A stretch of 64,000 bases of DNA from Aromatoleum petrolei (GCF_017894385.1 NZ_CP059560.1:2356001-2420000); one strand, 5' to 3'; counted from the first letter of the stretch, positions 17,777 through 28,111 are shown. Numbers and translations: made by a program. Notes: a model not told the origin generated them from the sequence alone.

Positions 17777-18532
17777 ATGGGCTCGGATTACATACTTCAA
17801 ACCCGTGACCTCACGAAAGAGTTCAAGGGCTTCGTCGCGGTCGACAAGGTCAACCTGCACGTCCGGCGGGGCACGATCCATGCCCTCATCGGCCCCAACG
17901 GCGCGGGCAAGACGACCGTCTTCAACCTGCTGACCAAGTTCCTCACGCCGACGCGCGGCACCATCCACTTCAACGGTATCGACATCACGCCCGAGAAGTC
18001 GGCGCAGATCGCGCGCCGCGGAGTCGTACGCTCCTTCCAGATCTCGGCGGTGTTCCCGCACCTGTCCGTACTCGAGAACGTGCGCGTGGCGCTGCAGCGC
18101 AAGCTCGGCACGAGCTTCCACTTCTGGCGCTCCGCCCGGAGTCTGGATGTGCTCAACGGACGTGCGATGGAACTGCTCGAGTCGGTCGACCTCCAGACCT
18201 TCGCCGACACGGTGACGGTGGAACTGCCCTATGGACGCAAGCGCGCACTGGAAATCGCGACGACACTGGCACTGGAACCCGAACTGATGCTGCTCGACGA
18301 GCCGACCCAGGGCATGGGCCACGAGGATGTCGGGCGCGTGGCCGACCTGATCAAGCGCGTCGCGGCCAACCGCACGGTGCTGATGGTCGAGCACAACCTC
18401 GGCGTGGTCTCGCACATCTGCGACACGATCACCGTCCTGCAGCGCGGCGCCGTGCTGGCCGAAGGGCCTTACGAATTCGTCTCGGCCGATGCGCGCGTGC
18501 TGGAAGCCTACATGGGTACAGCACATGGCTAA
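17777..18532 (+). CDS. livG: LivG-type ABC transporter ATPase
   Basis: 251 residues. Walker A is [10 protein letters not shown] (about 36-45). The signature region reads LPYGRKRALEIA, the usual LivG variant of LSGGQ, and Walker B is LMLLDEPTQGMG. The longer family-specific segment after Walker A, with a conserved R-x-F-Q, is present. It is one of two ATPases of a hydrophobic-amino-acid-type (HAAT) importer. I start at ATG 17777; an open frame runs 25 codons further back, but that extension has no family similarity. The spacing to the AGGA site is long (about 14). It overlaps livF by 8 bases. Confidence 0.88.
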   Translation: MGSDYILQTRDLTKEFKGFVAVDKVNLHVRRGTIHALIGPNGAGKTTVFNLLTKFLTPTRGTIHFNGIDITPEKSAQIARRGVVRSFQISAVFPHLSVLENVRVALQRKLGTSFHFWRSARSLDVLNGRAMELLESVDLQTFADTVTVELPYGRKRALEIATTLALEPELMLLDEPTQGMGHEDVGRVADLIKRVAANRTVLMVEHNLGVVSHICDTITVLQRGAVLAEGPYEFVSADARVLEAYMGTAHG

Positions 18533-19253
18533 GGCGAGCGCGTTCACGCCCGACTCCGAGATGCTGCGGGTGCATGACCTGCACGCGTTCTACGGCGAGT
18601 CGCACATCCTGCACGGCATCGACTTCCAGGTGAACCGCGGCGAACTGGTGACGCTGCTGGGGCGCAACGGCGCCGGCCGCACGACCACGCTGAAGGCCAT
18701 CCTGGGGCTGGTCGGCCGGCGCAGCGGCTCGATCATGATCAACGGCCACCAGGTCATCGACCTGCCGACGCATCGCATCGCGCACCTGGGCATCGGCTAC
18801 TGCCCCGAGGAGCGCGGCATCTACGCGAGCCTGTCGACCGAGGAGAACCTGCTGCTGCCGCCCGCGGTGAACAGCAGCGGGATGTCGCTCGACGAGATCT
18901 ACAAAATGTTCCCCAACCTCAAGGAACGACGCAACAGCCCGGGCAGCCGGCTGTCGGGGGGTGAGCAGCAGATGCTGGCGATGGCGCGCATCCTGCGCAC
19001 CGGCGCGCGCCTGCTGCTGCTCGACGAGATCACCGAGGGGCTCGCGCCGGTGATCGTGCAGACCCTCGGCCGCGTCATCGCGCAGCTCAAGGAGAAGGGC
19101 CTGACCATCATCCTGGTCGAACAGAATTTCCGCTTTGCGGCGCCGCTCGCGGACCGCCACTACGTGATCGAACATGGCCGCATCGTCGAGATGGTGAGGA
19201 AGGACGAGCTCGATTCGAAGATGCCCCTGCTGCAAAAACTGCTGGGCGTTTGA
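18525..19253 (+). CDS. livF: LivF-type ABC transporter ATPase with Arg in Walker A
   Basis: 242 residues, second ATPase of the importer. The Walker A motif reads GRNGAGRTT (46-54), so the usual catalytic Lys is Arg52 (codon CGC, 18678-18680). The ABC signature S-G-G-E-Q-Q-M, the Walker B motif LLLLDEITEGL and a switch His region (VEQNFRF, where the last position is usually near a His) are otherwise typical. The start overlaps the end of livG by 8 bases. Whether the site still hydrolyses ATP is open; LivG has an intact Lys. Confidence 0.85.
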   Translation: MAKASAFTPDSEMLRVHDLHAFYGESHILHGIDFQVNRGELVTLLGRNGAGRTTTLKAILGLVGRRSGSIMINGHQVIDLPTHRIAHLGIGYCPEERGIYASLSTEENLLLPPAVNSSGMSLDEIYKMFPNLKERRNSPGSRLSGGEQQMLAMARILRTGARLLLLDEITEGLAPVIVQTLGRVIAQLKEKGLTIILVEQNFRFAAPLADRHYVIEHGRIVEMVRKDELDSKMPLLQKLLGV

Positions 19254-19281
19254 GCCCCGGCATACGAGGAGGAGAGAGAGG

Positions 19282-20499
19282 ATGAAGCGCAAGATTCTGG
19301 GTTCGGCAGTGGCAGCAGCCGTCGCGATGGCGCCGGCATTCACGCAGGCGGCCACCAATGTCAGCGATGGTGCCGTGAAACTGGGCGTGCTCACCGACAT
19401 GTCGGGCACCTACTCCGACCTCGCCGGCCCCGGCACGGTGGAAGCGACGAAAATGGCGGTGGAGGATTTCATCGCGAAGGAGAAACCGGACTTCAAGATC
19501 GAGGTCATCTCCGCCGACCACCAGAACAAGGCCGACATCTCGGCCAACAAGGCACGCGAGTGGTTCGACACGCAGAAGGTCGACACCATCGTCGACCTCG
19601 TGACGACCTCGACCGCGCTCGCGGTGATGAAGGTCGCCAACGAGAAGAACCGTATCTCGCTCATATCGGGCGCGGGCTCGACACCGATCACCAACGAACA
19701 GTGCAATGACACCACCGTGCACTGGACCTACGACACGTACTCGCTGCCGGTTGGCACGGCGAAGGCGGTGGTCAAGCAGGGCGGCAAGAACTGGTACTTC
19801 ATCACGGCCGACTATGCCTTCGGCCATTCGCTCGAAAAGAACACCTCGGACGTCGTCACCAAGAGCGGCGGCAAGGTGCTCGGCAGCGTGCGCCACCCCT
19901 TCCCGGGCAGCGACTTCTCGTCCTTCCTGCTGAGCGCGCAGGCCTCGGGCGCGCAGGTGATCGGCCTCGCCAATGCCGGCGCGGACACAATCAACTCGAT
20001 CAAGCAGGCCAAGGAGTTCGGCATCACGCCCAAGCAGTCGCTCGCCGGCCTGCTGATGTTCATTTCCGACGTGCATAGCCTGGGCCTCGAGGCGACGGCG
20101 GGGATGTATCTGACGACGGGCTTCTACTGGGACTACAACGATGAGACGCGCGCATGGTCGAAGCGCTACTTCGACAAGATGAAGCGCATGCCGACGATGG
20201 TGCAGGCGGGCAACTACTCGTCCGTCTATCACTACCTGAAGGCCGTGAAGGCGGCCGGCACCGACGAGGCCAAGGCGGTGATGGCGAAGATGCGCGAGAT
20301 GCCCGTGAACGACTTCTTCGCCAAGAACGGCAAGGTGCGCGCCGACGGCCGCATGGTGCATGACATGTACCTCGCGCAGGTGAAGAAGCCGTCCGAGTCC
20401 AAGTATCCGTGGGACTACTACCACATCCGCGAGGTCATCAAGGGCGACGACGCCTTCATCCCGCTGGCCGAGAGCAAGTGCCCGCTGGTCAAGAAGTAG
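19282..20499 (+). CDS. Periplasmic substrate-binding protein of the HAAT importer
   Basis: 405 residues with a signal peptide (about 1-23, ending FTQA) and the two-lobed type I periplasmic binding fold (Peripla_BP_6). Signs are VKLGVLTDMSGTYSDLAGPG at the first strand and the segment G-A-G-S-T-P-I-T-N. At about 400 residues with a long central region it resembles the aromatic/organic-acid-binding members more than LivK itself, but the ligand is not predictable. A strong GGAGGAGAGAGAGG precedes the ATG. It lies between the ATPase and permease genes of its own operon. Confidence 0.9.
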   Translation: MKRKILGSAVAAAVAMAPAFTQAATNVSDGAVKLGVLTDMSGTYSDLAGPGTVEATKMAVEDFIAKEKPDFKIEVISADHQNKADISANKAREWFDTQKVDTIVDLVTTSTALAVMKVANEKNRISLISGAGSTPITNEQCNDTTVHWTYDTYSLPVGTAKAVVKQGGKNWYFITADYAFGHSLEKNTSDVVTKSGGKVLGSVRHPFPGSDFSSFLLSAQASGAQVIGLANAGADTINSIKQAKEFGITPKQSLAGLLMFISDVHSLGLEATAGMYLTTGFYWDYNDETRAWSKRYFDKMKRMPTMVQAGNYSSVYHYLKAVKAAGTDEAKAVMAKMREMPVNDFFAKNGKVRADGRMVHDMYLAQVKKPSESKYPWDYYHIREVIKGDDAFIPLAESKCPLVKK

Positions 20500-20585
20500 A
20501 CACACCAGCCCGGCCATGACCAGGGATCGTGGGCGCCACAGGCGCTCACGATCCCGCGGCCCGCAAGACACCCGAGCGCGAGACC

Positions 20586-21470
20586 ATGGACATCTTCGGC
20601 ATTCCGATCCAGGCCCTGATGGGGCAGTTGCTGATCGGGCTCATCAACGGCTCGTTCTACGCGACCCTCAGCCTCGGGCTGGCGATCATCTTCGGCCTGC
20701 TCAACATCATCAACTTCGCGCACGGCGCGCTGTACATGATGGGCGCCTTCTGCGCGTGGATCGGCCTCAACTGGCTCGGACTCAACTACTGGTTCGCGCT
20801 GATCGCAGTCCCCGTCGTCGTCGGGGCGCTCGGCATGCTGATCGAACGCACGATGCTCAAGCATCTGTACAAGCTGGACCACCTGTACGGCCTGCTGCTC
20901 ACCTTCGGCCTCGCGCTGATCATCGAGGGGCTGTTCCGCTACCGCTTCGGCATCTCGGGCGAGAGCTACCCGGTCCCCGAGCTGCTGTCGGGCGGCTACA
21001 ACCTAGGCTTCATGTTCCTGCCCAAATACCGCGCCTGGGTCATCGCGGTGTCGCTGGTGGTGTGCTTCGGAAGCTGGTTCATCATCGAGCGCACCAAGCT
21101 CGGTTCCTACCTGCGCGCCGGCACCGAGAACCCGCAACTGCTGCAGGCCTTCGGCATCAACGTGCCGCTGATGATCACCCTCACCTACGGCTTCGGCGTC
21201 GCGCTCGCGGCCTTCGCCGGCGTGCTCGCCGCGCCGGTGCTGCAGGTAAACCCGGTGATGGGATCCAACCTCATCATCGTCGTGTTCGCCGTGGTCGTCA
21301 TCGGCGGCATGGGCTCGATCATGGGCTCGATCGTCACCGGCCTCGGACTCGGCCTGATCGAAGGCCTGACCAAGGTGTTCTATCCGGAAGCCTCCGCGGT
21401 CGTGATCTTCGTCATCATGGGCATCGTGCTGCTGCTGCGGCCGGCCGGACTTTTCGGACGGGAGCGATGA
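20586..21470 (+). CDS. livH: LivH-type ABC permease
   Basis: 294 residues, about eight membrane helices. It starts MDIFGIPIQALMGQLLIGLI. The L-x-I-I-F-G-L-L-N-I-I-N-F-A-H-G motif (about 32-46) is the hallmark of LivH-type inner-membrane permeases. It pairs with LivM to form the translocation channel. An open frame runs 19 codons further upstream but adds only polar sequence before the first helix. It lies 86 bases after the binding-protein gene. Confidence 0.92.
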   Translation: MDIFGIPIQALMGQLLIGLINGSFYATLSLGLAIIFGLLNIINFAHGALYMMGAFCAWIGLNWLGLNYWFALIAVPVVVGALGMLIERTMLKHLYKLDHLYGLLLTFGLALIIEGLFRYRFGISGESYPVPELLSGGYNLGFMFLPKYRAWVIAVSLVVCFGSWFIIERTKLGSYLRAGTENPQLLQAFGINVPLMITLTYGFGVALAAFAGVLAAPVLQVNPVMGSNLIIVVFAVVVIGGMGSIMGSIVTGLGLGLIEGLTKVFYPEASAVVIFVIMGIVLLLRPAGLFGRER

Positions 21471-21540
21471 ACGCCATGCCGCATCACCGCGCCGCCGCGC
21501 CCCCAGCGCCGTGCGGCGCCTCCACACCGGGAATCGGACC

Positions 21541-22470
21541 ATGAATGGCAAACACATCGGCTGGATAGTCCTGCTCCTGCTCGGGCTGGTCGCACCCTTC
21601 GTCGTCTACCCCGTGCTGGTGATGAAGATCCTGTGTTTCGCCCTGTTCGCCTGCGCCTTCAATCTGCTGCTCGGCTACACGGGCCTGCTGTCCTTCGGCC
21701 ACGCGGCTTTCCTCGGCTCCGCGGGCTACATCTGCGGCTATGCGATGCAAGGCCTCGGCCTGTCGCCGGAGCTGGGCCTGCTTGCCGGCAGCGCCGGCGC
21801 TGCCGTGCTGGGCTTCATCTTCGGCAGCCTCGCGATCCGCCGTGCCGGCATCTACTTCGCGATGATCACGCTGGCGCTCGCGCAGCTCGTGTATTTCCTT
21901 GCGCTGCAGTTCCCCTTCACCGGCGGCGAGGACGGCATGCAGGGCATCCCGCGCGGCCGCCTGTTCGGCCTCATCGACCTCGGCGACACGATGAACATGT
22001 ATTTTTTCGTTCTCGCCGTGTTCCTGTTCGGATTCTGGGTCATCGACCGCGCGATCGACTCGCCCTTCGGCCAGGTCCTGAAAGCGATCCGCGAAAACGA
22101 GGCGCGCGCGATCTCGCTCGGTTACGACGTCGACCGCTACAAGCTGCTTGCCTTCGTGCTCTCGGCGGCGCTCGCGGGCCTCGCCGGCGCGACCAAGACG
22201 CTGGTGTTCCAGCTCGCCTCACTCACCGATGTGCACTGGCACATGTCCGGCGAAGTCGTGCTGATGACGCTGCTGGGCGGCGTAGGCACGGTGTTCGGCC
22301 CCATCGTCGGCGCGACCATCGTCGTCAGCCTGCAGAACTACGGCGCGGAACTGGGGCAGTGGGTCACCGTGCTGACCGGCGTGATCTTCGTCGTGTGCGT
22401 GCTCGCCTTCCGTCGCGGCGTCGTCGGCGAAGTCGCGCTGCTTATCAAGCGCTCGGGCATCCGCCCCTGA
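21541..22470 (+). CDS. livM: LivM-type ABC permease
   Basis: 309 residues, 8-9 membrane helices. The LivM motif N-L-L-L-G-Y-T-G-L-L-S-F-G-H-A-A-F is at about 38-54, and a conserved cytoplasmic loop A-I-R-E-N-E-x-R-A contacts the ATPase. It is the last gene of the importer operon, ending 16 bases from the convergent FapA gene. I start at the ATG at 21541 that opens directly into the first helix. Confidence 0.92.
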   Translation: MNGKHIGWIVLLLLGLVAPFVVYPVLVMKILCFALFACAFNLLLGYTGLLSFGHAAFLGSAGYICGYAMQGLGLSPELGLLAGSAGAAVLGFIFGSLAIRRAGIYFAMITLALAQLVYFLALQFPFTGGEDGMQGIPRGRLFGLIDLGDTMNMYFFVLAVFLFGFWVIDRAIDSPFGQVLKAIRENEARAISLGYDVDRYKLLAFVLSAALAGLAGATKTLVFQLASLTDVHWHMSGEVVLMTLLGGVGTVFGPIVGATIVVSLQNYGAELGQWVTVLTGVIFVVCVLAFRRGVVGEVALLIKRSGIRP

Positions 22471-22486
22471 CACCGGCGCCGGGCGT

Positions 22487-24475
22487 TCAACCCTTCTCGC
22501 CCGAACTGCCGGCCGGACTCCAGTCGAAGGCGCCGCCGCTGCCGGCGAACAGCGGACGACTCCCGTCCGGCGTCGCCCGCAGGAAGGCCCTCAGCTCACC
22601 CGGTGCCAGCCCCTGCGGCAGCTTCGCATCGGCCGCCAGATGTCGTGCGTGCACGATCAGCTCGCCCCCGATGTCCGCAACGCTGCAGCGGATCGATGCG
22701 GCCGCCGCCTGCCGCGCCGCCTCCACCCCGGCAATCGCCGCCAGTAGTTTCTCGCGATGCGCCGCACGCGCCTTGCCCTGCTCGGACACCTGTGTCATCG
22801 CCTTGAGCACTGGCGCCACGCTGTCGCGCAATTTTTGGAAGGCAGCCTGCTGCTCGGCGCTCAAGGTGATCTCGTGGCGATGCACCTTGGCGGCAACGGT
22901 CAGGTAATTGCCCACTCCCGGACGTCCGCGCAAGGTCTCGATGACCTGCCTGGCCTGATCGTCCGCGGCCTGCAACTCGTCGAGCTGCGCGCGCGCCGCC
23001 CTGATCAGCTCGCCCTGCGTGTCCTCGGGCGGCAGCAGCACGGACACGACGGTCTCGGCCGGCCCGTGCGGACGCACCTGCGCAACTGCGACCCTGCGGC
23101 CCGCCAGCACGGATGCCTCCACGAGGGCGATGTCCAGTTCGTCGGCGAGGATGTCGCAACCGACAGCCCGTTCCCGCACAACGACGCGGCGTCCCACGAT
23201 CAGGCTGTTCTCGGCGCACTGCAGCGTCACTTCGCCATCCGGTGCCAGGATCGTCGCCCCGCTCGCCCGGCCCTCGACGGCGACCTGTCCGCCCGGATTC
23301 ACGATCGCCCCGCCGCTCAGGTTCTTCTTCAGCGCGACCGCGCCCCCGCGCGACACGATCCTGCCGAACACATCCGCGAAGCTCGTGACGTTGAGCCCTT
23401 CGACCACCCGGCCTTCCAGGATCTCGCCATGCTCCTCGTAATCGTCGCCCATCAGCACGAGGTCACCCGTCGTGCGCAGGCTCACGCCGGCACGGTTGAC
23501 GATCTTGTCGGTGACCGAAACCTTGCTCGAAGCTTCGTCGATGTCGAGGAAGCCATCGATCGTTGCGACGAGATAGTCGCCCTCCGCACCGCTTTCGACA
23601 CGGGTCCCCGTACCGGACAGCGCGGCGAAGTCGATGTCCTTCGGCAGCGCGGGCGCCACCGCACGTCCGTCGAGTTCGCGGCCCGGCTCGCCGAGCACCA
23701 GCGGCAGCTTGCGCAACAGCTTCTCGCCCGCACGGATCTGCGGGAAGCGGTTGCGGAAACGTGCGAGATCGACGCGCCCGTCGGGCAGCAGTCCCGGGGC
23801 GTCATCGCGATGCAGGCCACTCGACAGTTCCTCGACCCCCGCGTCGCGGCCGGTACCGGGCGGCACCGCGTGTGCGATGACGCTCCTGCCCATCCGCTCG
23901 CTCTCGATCGCATCCCGCACGACCGCCTCGTCGATGCCGCAGCGCAGTCCCTTGAGCCACGCCAGCGCGACGAACTCGTCGAAATCGAGCCGGGTCTTCT
24001 GCGTCACCGTCTCGAACTCCTGCCCGCCCGCCCCTCCACCCTCGGTGGTGCGCGGAACCGTGCAGTCGATGCTCACCGGCTCGAACAGATACTCGGCGCG
24101 CGCGCCGGAAATCTTGAGCCCGCGATACAGCGGGACGCGCACCGGCAGGATGTGGCTCATGCCCGTGGCGAAACGCACACGCGGCTGCCGCCCGGCGGCT
24201 TCGCAGCCCCGGGCTTCATCATCCGCGCGCCCCGACTCGCATTCGAAGGCCAGATGCTGGAAGGCAGGGTAATCGAGCCCCCTGAAACAGATGCCGTGGA
24301 TGAATGTCTTATCGACCCACGCCCGGAATTCCGCCGAACCGCCCAGCCGCGACAAATCCACGCACAGTCCGCCCTCGTCGCGGACGACGAAGTCCGGCAA
24401 AGCCTCATCCCCTTCCCGCAGCGAATCGGCGCCCATCGCGACCATCCCGTCCCCAGCTGAAATATTTGTTTTCAT
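22487..24475 (-). CDS. FapA/DUF342 polymer-forming protein
   Basis: 662 residues, cytoplasmic. It has a variable N-terminal domain (about 1-260). The central FapA beta-helix (about 280-480) consists of repeating turns such as VNRAGVSLRTTGDLVLMG, GRVVEGLNVTSFADVF and GGAVALKKNLSGGAIVNPGG. The C-terminal region (about 485-620) is helical and probably coiled-coil. FapA proteins include regulators of flagellar-type processes and kinase-associated proteins; the beta-helix resembles bactofilins. There is no flagellar gene nearby. It is convergent with livM and divergent from thiL, with about 104 bases between starts. The ribosome site at the ATG (GGGTAAG) is weak, so a start up to 14 codons further in is possible. 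Confidence 0.75.
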   Translation of the reverse strand: MKTNISAGDGMVAMGADSLREGDEALPDFVVRDEGGLCVDLSRLGGSAEFRAWVDKTFIHGICFRGLDYPAFQHLAFECESGRADDEARGCEAAGRQPRVRFATGMSHILPVRVPLYRGLKISGARAEYLFEPVSIDCTVPRTTEGGGAGGQEFETVTQKTRLDFDEFVALAWLKGLRCGIDEAVVRDAIESERMGRSVIAHAVPPGTGRDAGVEELSSGLHRDDAPGLLPDGRVDLARFRNRFPQIRAGEKLLRKLPLVLGEPGRELDGRAVAPALPKDIDFAALSGTGTRVESGAEGDYLVATIDGFLDIDEASSKVSVTDKIVNRAGVSLRTTGDLVLMGDDYEEHGEILEGRVVEGLNVTSFADVFGRIVSRGGAVALKKNLSGGAIVNPGGQVAVEGRASGATILAPDGEVTLQCAENSLIVGRRVVVRERAVGCDILADELDIALVEASVLAGRRVAVAQVRPHGPAETVVSVLLPPEDTQGELIRAARAQLDELQAADDQARQVIETLRGRPGVGNYLTVAAKVHRHEITLSAEQQAAFQKLRDSVAPVLKAMTQVSEQGKARAAHREKLLAAIAGVEAARQAAAASIRCSVADIGGELIVHARHLAADAKLPQGLAPGELRAFLRATPDGSRPLFAGSGGAFDWSPAGSSGEKG

Positions 24476-24579
24476 CTTACCCGTCCGCGCCGAGCATGGG
24501 CGCTCCGCGTTCTGGCGCCGTTGGGCGCAGCCGCCACGACTGCGGTAAGCTTGCGCGCGATCAACCGCGCCACGCCCCC

Positions 24580-25539
24580 ATGCCCTCCGAGTTCGACCTC
24601 ATCCGCCGCCACTTCACCCGCCCCGCCCAGCACACGACGCTGTCGGTCGGTGACGACGCGGCCCTGCTCGCGCCACGCGCGGGCATGCAGCTCGCCGTAT
24701 CGACCGACATGCTGGTCGCCGGCACGCATTTCTTCCCCGATGCAGAGCCCGAGGCGCTGGGCTGGAAGACGCTCGCGGTCAATGTTTCCGACCTCGCCGC
24801 GATGGGCGCCGAACCGCGCTGGGCCGTGCTCGCGCTATCGCTGCCGGCGGCCGACGAAGCGTGGATCGCGGCCTTCGCGCGCGGCTTCTTCGCCTGCGCC
24901 GACGCGTTCGGCGTCGATCTCGCGGGCGGCGACACGACGCGCGGCCCGCTGAACCTGTGCGTGACCATCTTCGGCGAAGTGCCGGCGGGCGCCGCGATCA
25001 CGCGCGCCGGCGCACGAACCGGCGACGACCTGTGGATCACCGGCACACCGGGCCATGCGGCGCTCGGCCTCGCGCACCTGAGCGGCGAAGTGGCGCTCGC
25101 ACCCGACGCGGCACGCATCTGCCTCGCTGCCCTGCACCGCCCACAGCCGCGCGTCGGATTCGCGCTGGCGCTGCGCGGCATCGCCAGCGCGATGCTCGAC
25201 GTCTCCGACGGACTCCTCGGCGACCTCGGCCACATCCTCGAATGCTCCGGCTGCGGCGCACGCATCGAGCTCGCCGCACTGCCTTTGCCCCCCCTGCGTG
25301 CCTGCGGGGCCGACGAGGCCCTCGCGCGACGCTGCCTGCTGTCCGGCGGTGACGACTACGAGCTCCTGTTCACCGCGCCGCCGTCGCAGCGCGAGCACCT
25401 TGCCGCACTCGCTGCCGGGCACGGACTGGCGCTGACGCGCATCGGCACGACCACCGCGAACGCCGGCGAACTGCTGCTGCGCGAAGCCGACGGCCACGAG
25501 CACACCACGGCCCATGCCGGCTACGACCATTTCGCCTGA
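24580..25539 (+). CDS. thiL: ThiL, thiamine-monophosphate kinase
   Basis: 319 residues. N-terminal motif SVGDDAALL (about 22-30), a second Asp cluster in GDDYELLFT, and GGDTTRG in the middle are the metal- and ATP-binding signatures of ThiL/PurM-fold kinases. It phosphorylates thiamine monophosphate to the active cofactor. The frame is open a long way upstream, but only from MPSEFDLIRRHF does it look like ThiL. It leads a run with pgpA and pncC. Confidence 0.93.
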   Translation: MPSEFDLIRRHFTRPAQHTTLSVGDDAALLAPRAGMQLAVSTDMLVAGTHFFPDAEPEALGWKTLAVNVSDLAAMGAEPRWAVLALSLPAADEAWIAAFARGFFACADAFGVDLAGGDTTRGPLNLCVTIFGEVPAGAAITRAGARTGDDLWITGTPGHAALGLAHLSGEVALAPDAARICLAALHRPQPRVGFALALRGIASAMLDVSDGLLGDLGHILECSGCGARIELAALPLPPLRACGADEALARRCLLSGGDDYELLFTAPPSQREHLAALAAGHGLALTRIGTTTANAGELLLREADGHEHTTAHAGYDHFA

Positions 25540-25560
25540 CCCCGCCCGCCCACGCCGACC

Positions 25561-26040
25561 ATGCGCCCCACCGTCCGCCTGCTCCTGAGCCACCCCGCCC
25601 ACTTCATCTCGCTCGGTTTCGGCTCCGGCCTCTCGCCGCGCGCGCCCGGCACGGCCGGCACGCTCGCCGCATGGCTGCTCTACCCGCTGCTGCGCGCGCC
25701 GATCTCCGAGTTCGTCTTCCTGGCGCTGCTCACGAGCTTCTTCGTCGCCGGCGTGATCGCCGCCGACCGCACCGGCCGCGCGCTCGGCGCAGCGGACCAC
25801 GGCGCGATCGTGTGGGACGAGATCGTCGCGTTCTGGCTGGTGCTGTTCTTCGCTCCACCCGGGCTCGCGTGGCAGGCGGCGGCCTTCGTGCTGTTCCGCT
25901 TCTTCGACATCGTCAAGCCGCAACCCATCCGCTGGGCCGACAGCCACGTCGGCGGCGGCTTCGGCGTGATGCTCGACGATCTCATCGCCGCCGGCTACGC
26001 GATCCTTGCGCTCGCCGTACTGAAGCACTTCCTGGGGTGA
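25561..26040 (+). CDS. pgpA: PgpA, phosphatidylglycerophosphatase A
   Basis: 159 residues with three to four membrane segments. The family signature G-S-G-L-S-P-R-A-P-G-T-A-G-T (about 21-34) and the acidic catalytic stretch H-G-A-I-V-W-D-E-I-V-A-F-W (about 80-92) are present. It dephosphorylates phosphatidylglycerol phosphate in the inner membrane. Between thiL (21 bases before) and pncC (4 bases after); the thiL-pgpA pairing is conserved in many proteobacteria. Confidence 0.93.
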   Translation: MRPTVRLLLSHPAHFISLGFGSGLSPRAPGTAGTLAAWLLYPLLRAPISEFVFLALLTSFFVAGVIAADRTGRALGAADHGAIVWDEIVAFWLVLFFAPPGLAWQAAAFVLFRFFDIVKPQPIRWADSHVGGGFGVMLDDLIAAGYAILALAVLKHFLG

Positions 26041-26044
26041 CCCG

Positions 26045-26524
26045 ATGAGCGACGACGAACTGCACGCCCTGTCACGCCGCGTCGGCGACTGGCTCGCCGC
26101 GCGCGGCGCGACCCTTGCCTGCGCCGAATCCTGCACCGGCGGCTGGGTGGCCGAGACGGTCACCGCCACCGCCGGCAGTTCCGGCTGGTTCGACCGCGGC
26201 TTCGTGACCTATTCTAACGAGGCCAAGCAGGAACTCCTCGGCGTCGCCGCCGCGACGCTCGCGCGCCACGGCGCGGTCAGCGAAGAGACCGTGCGCGAAA
26301 TGGTCGCCGGCACCCTCGTGCACAGCCGCGCACGCTTTGCCCTCGCGGTTTCCGGCGTCGCCGGCCCCGGCGGCGGAACCGCCGCCAAGCCGGTCGGGAT
26401 GGTGTGTTTCGCGTGGGGCGAACGCGACGGCGAGTTGCGCAGCGAAACCGTCCACTTCGACGGCGATCGCACCGGAATCCGGCGCCAGGCGGTCATCCGC
26501 GCGCTCGCCGGACTCATGACATAA
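26045..26524 (+). CDS. pncC: PncC/CinA-family nicotinamide-nucleotide amidohydrolase
   Basis: 159 residues, the stand-alone C-terminal domain of CinA. The motif ACAESCTGGWV (about 22-32) is the active-site loop, followed by F-V-T-Y-S-N-E-A-K and S-G-V-A-G-P-G-G-G-T. It deamidates nicotinamide mononucleotide in pyridine-nucleotide recycling. It lies upstream of recA, as cinA often does. Confidence 0.9.
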   Translation: MSDDELHALSRRVGDWLAARGATLACAESCTGGWVAETVTATAGSSGWFDRGFVTYSNEAKQELLGVAAATLARHGAVSEETVREMVAGTLVHSRARFALAVSGVAGPGGGTAAKPVGMVCFAWGERDGELRSETVHFDGDRTGIRRQAVIRALAGLMT

Positions 26525-26577
26525 TCATTTTTGGATCGCTGCACAGGCGACCTGCAACACGCCAGCAATCTCTGTGC

Positions 26578-26583
26578 CATAAT
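26578..26583 (+). promoter_or_regulatory. Possible -10 element of recA
   Basis: CATAAT, 26 bases before the recA ATG. I could not find a convincing -35 box or a CTGT-N8-ACAG LexA operator around it. Confidence 0.35.
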
Positions 26584-26609
26584 CCCCCAACGTTTTGAAA
26601 GGACAGGAC

Positions 26610-27644
<1,035 letters not shown>

Positions 27645-27661
27645 AGCCCCTTGCCCGGATC

Positions 27662-28111
27662 ATGGCGGAGACGAGCCTGCGGGAACGCGCATTGCGGCAC
27701 CTCGCGCGTCGCGAACACTCGCGCGCCGAATTGGTCCGCAAGCTCGCCCCGCACGGCTCCGCCGAAGAGATCGACGACGTGCTCGACCGCATCACCGAAC
27801 TGGGCCTGCTCAGCGACCACCGCTTCGCCGAAGCCTGGGTGCGCGGCAAGGCCACCCGCTTCGGCACGGCACGCCTGCGGCGCGAGCTCGCACTGCGCGG
27901 GGTCGAGCGCGACACGATAGACGCGGCGCTCGAGGCCGAGGGCGTCGAGGACGACGTCGACCGCGCACGCGCCATCTGGCGCGGCAAGTTCGGCACCACG
28001 CCGGCCGACGCGCGCGAGTGGGCCCGCCAGGCGAGGTTCCTGCAAGGTCGCGGCTTCGGCACCGACGTGATCCGCAAGATATTGAAAGAGAACCCTGATG
28101 AGTCTGCTTAA
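27662..28111 (+). CDS. recX: RecX, regulator of RecA
   Basis: 149 residues, all alpha, made of RecX three-helix repeats. Typical motifs are [19 protein letters not shown], and [14 protein letters not shown]. RecX limits RecA filament growth. It sits directly behind recA in the usual order. The frame is open further upstream but there it only shadows recA. Its last 14 bases overlap the start of lptB. Confidence 0.92.
   Translation: MAETSLRERALRHLARREHSRAELVRKLAPHGSAEEIDDVLDRITELGLLSDHRFAEAWVRGKATRFGTARLRRELALRGVERDTIDAALEAEGVEDDVDRARAIWRGKFGTTPADAREWARQARFLQGRGFGTDVIRKILKENPDESA

Noticed and set aside
26521..26609. LexA/SOS box before recA
   Set aside because: I looked for CTGT-N8-ACAG and close variants and found none convincing.
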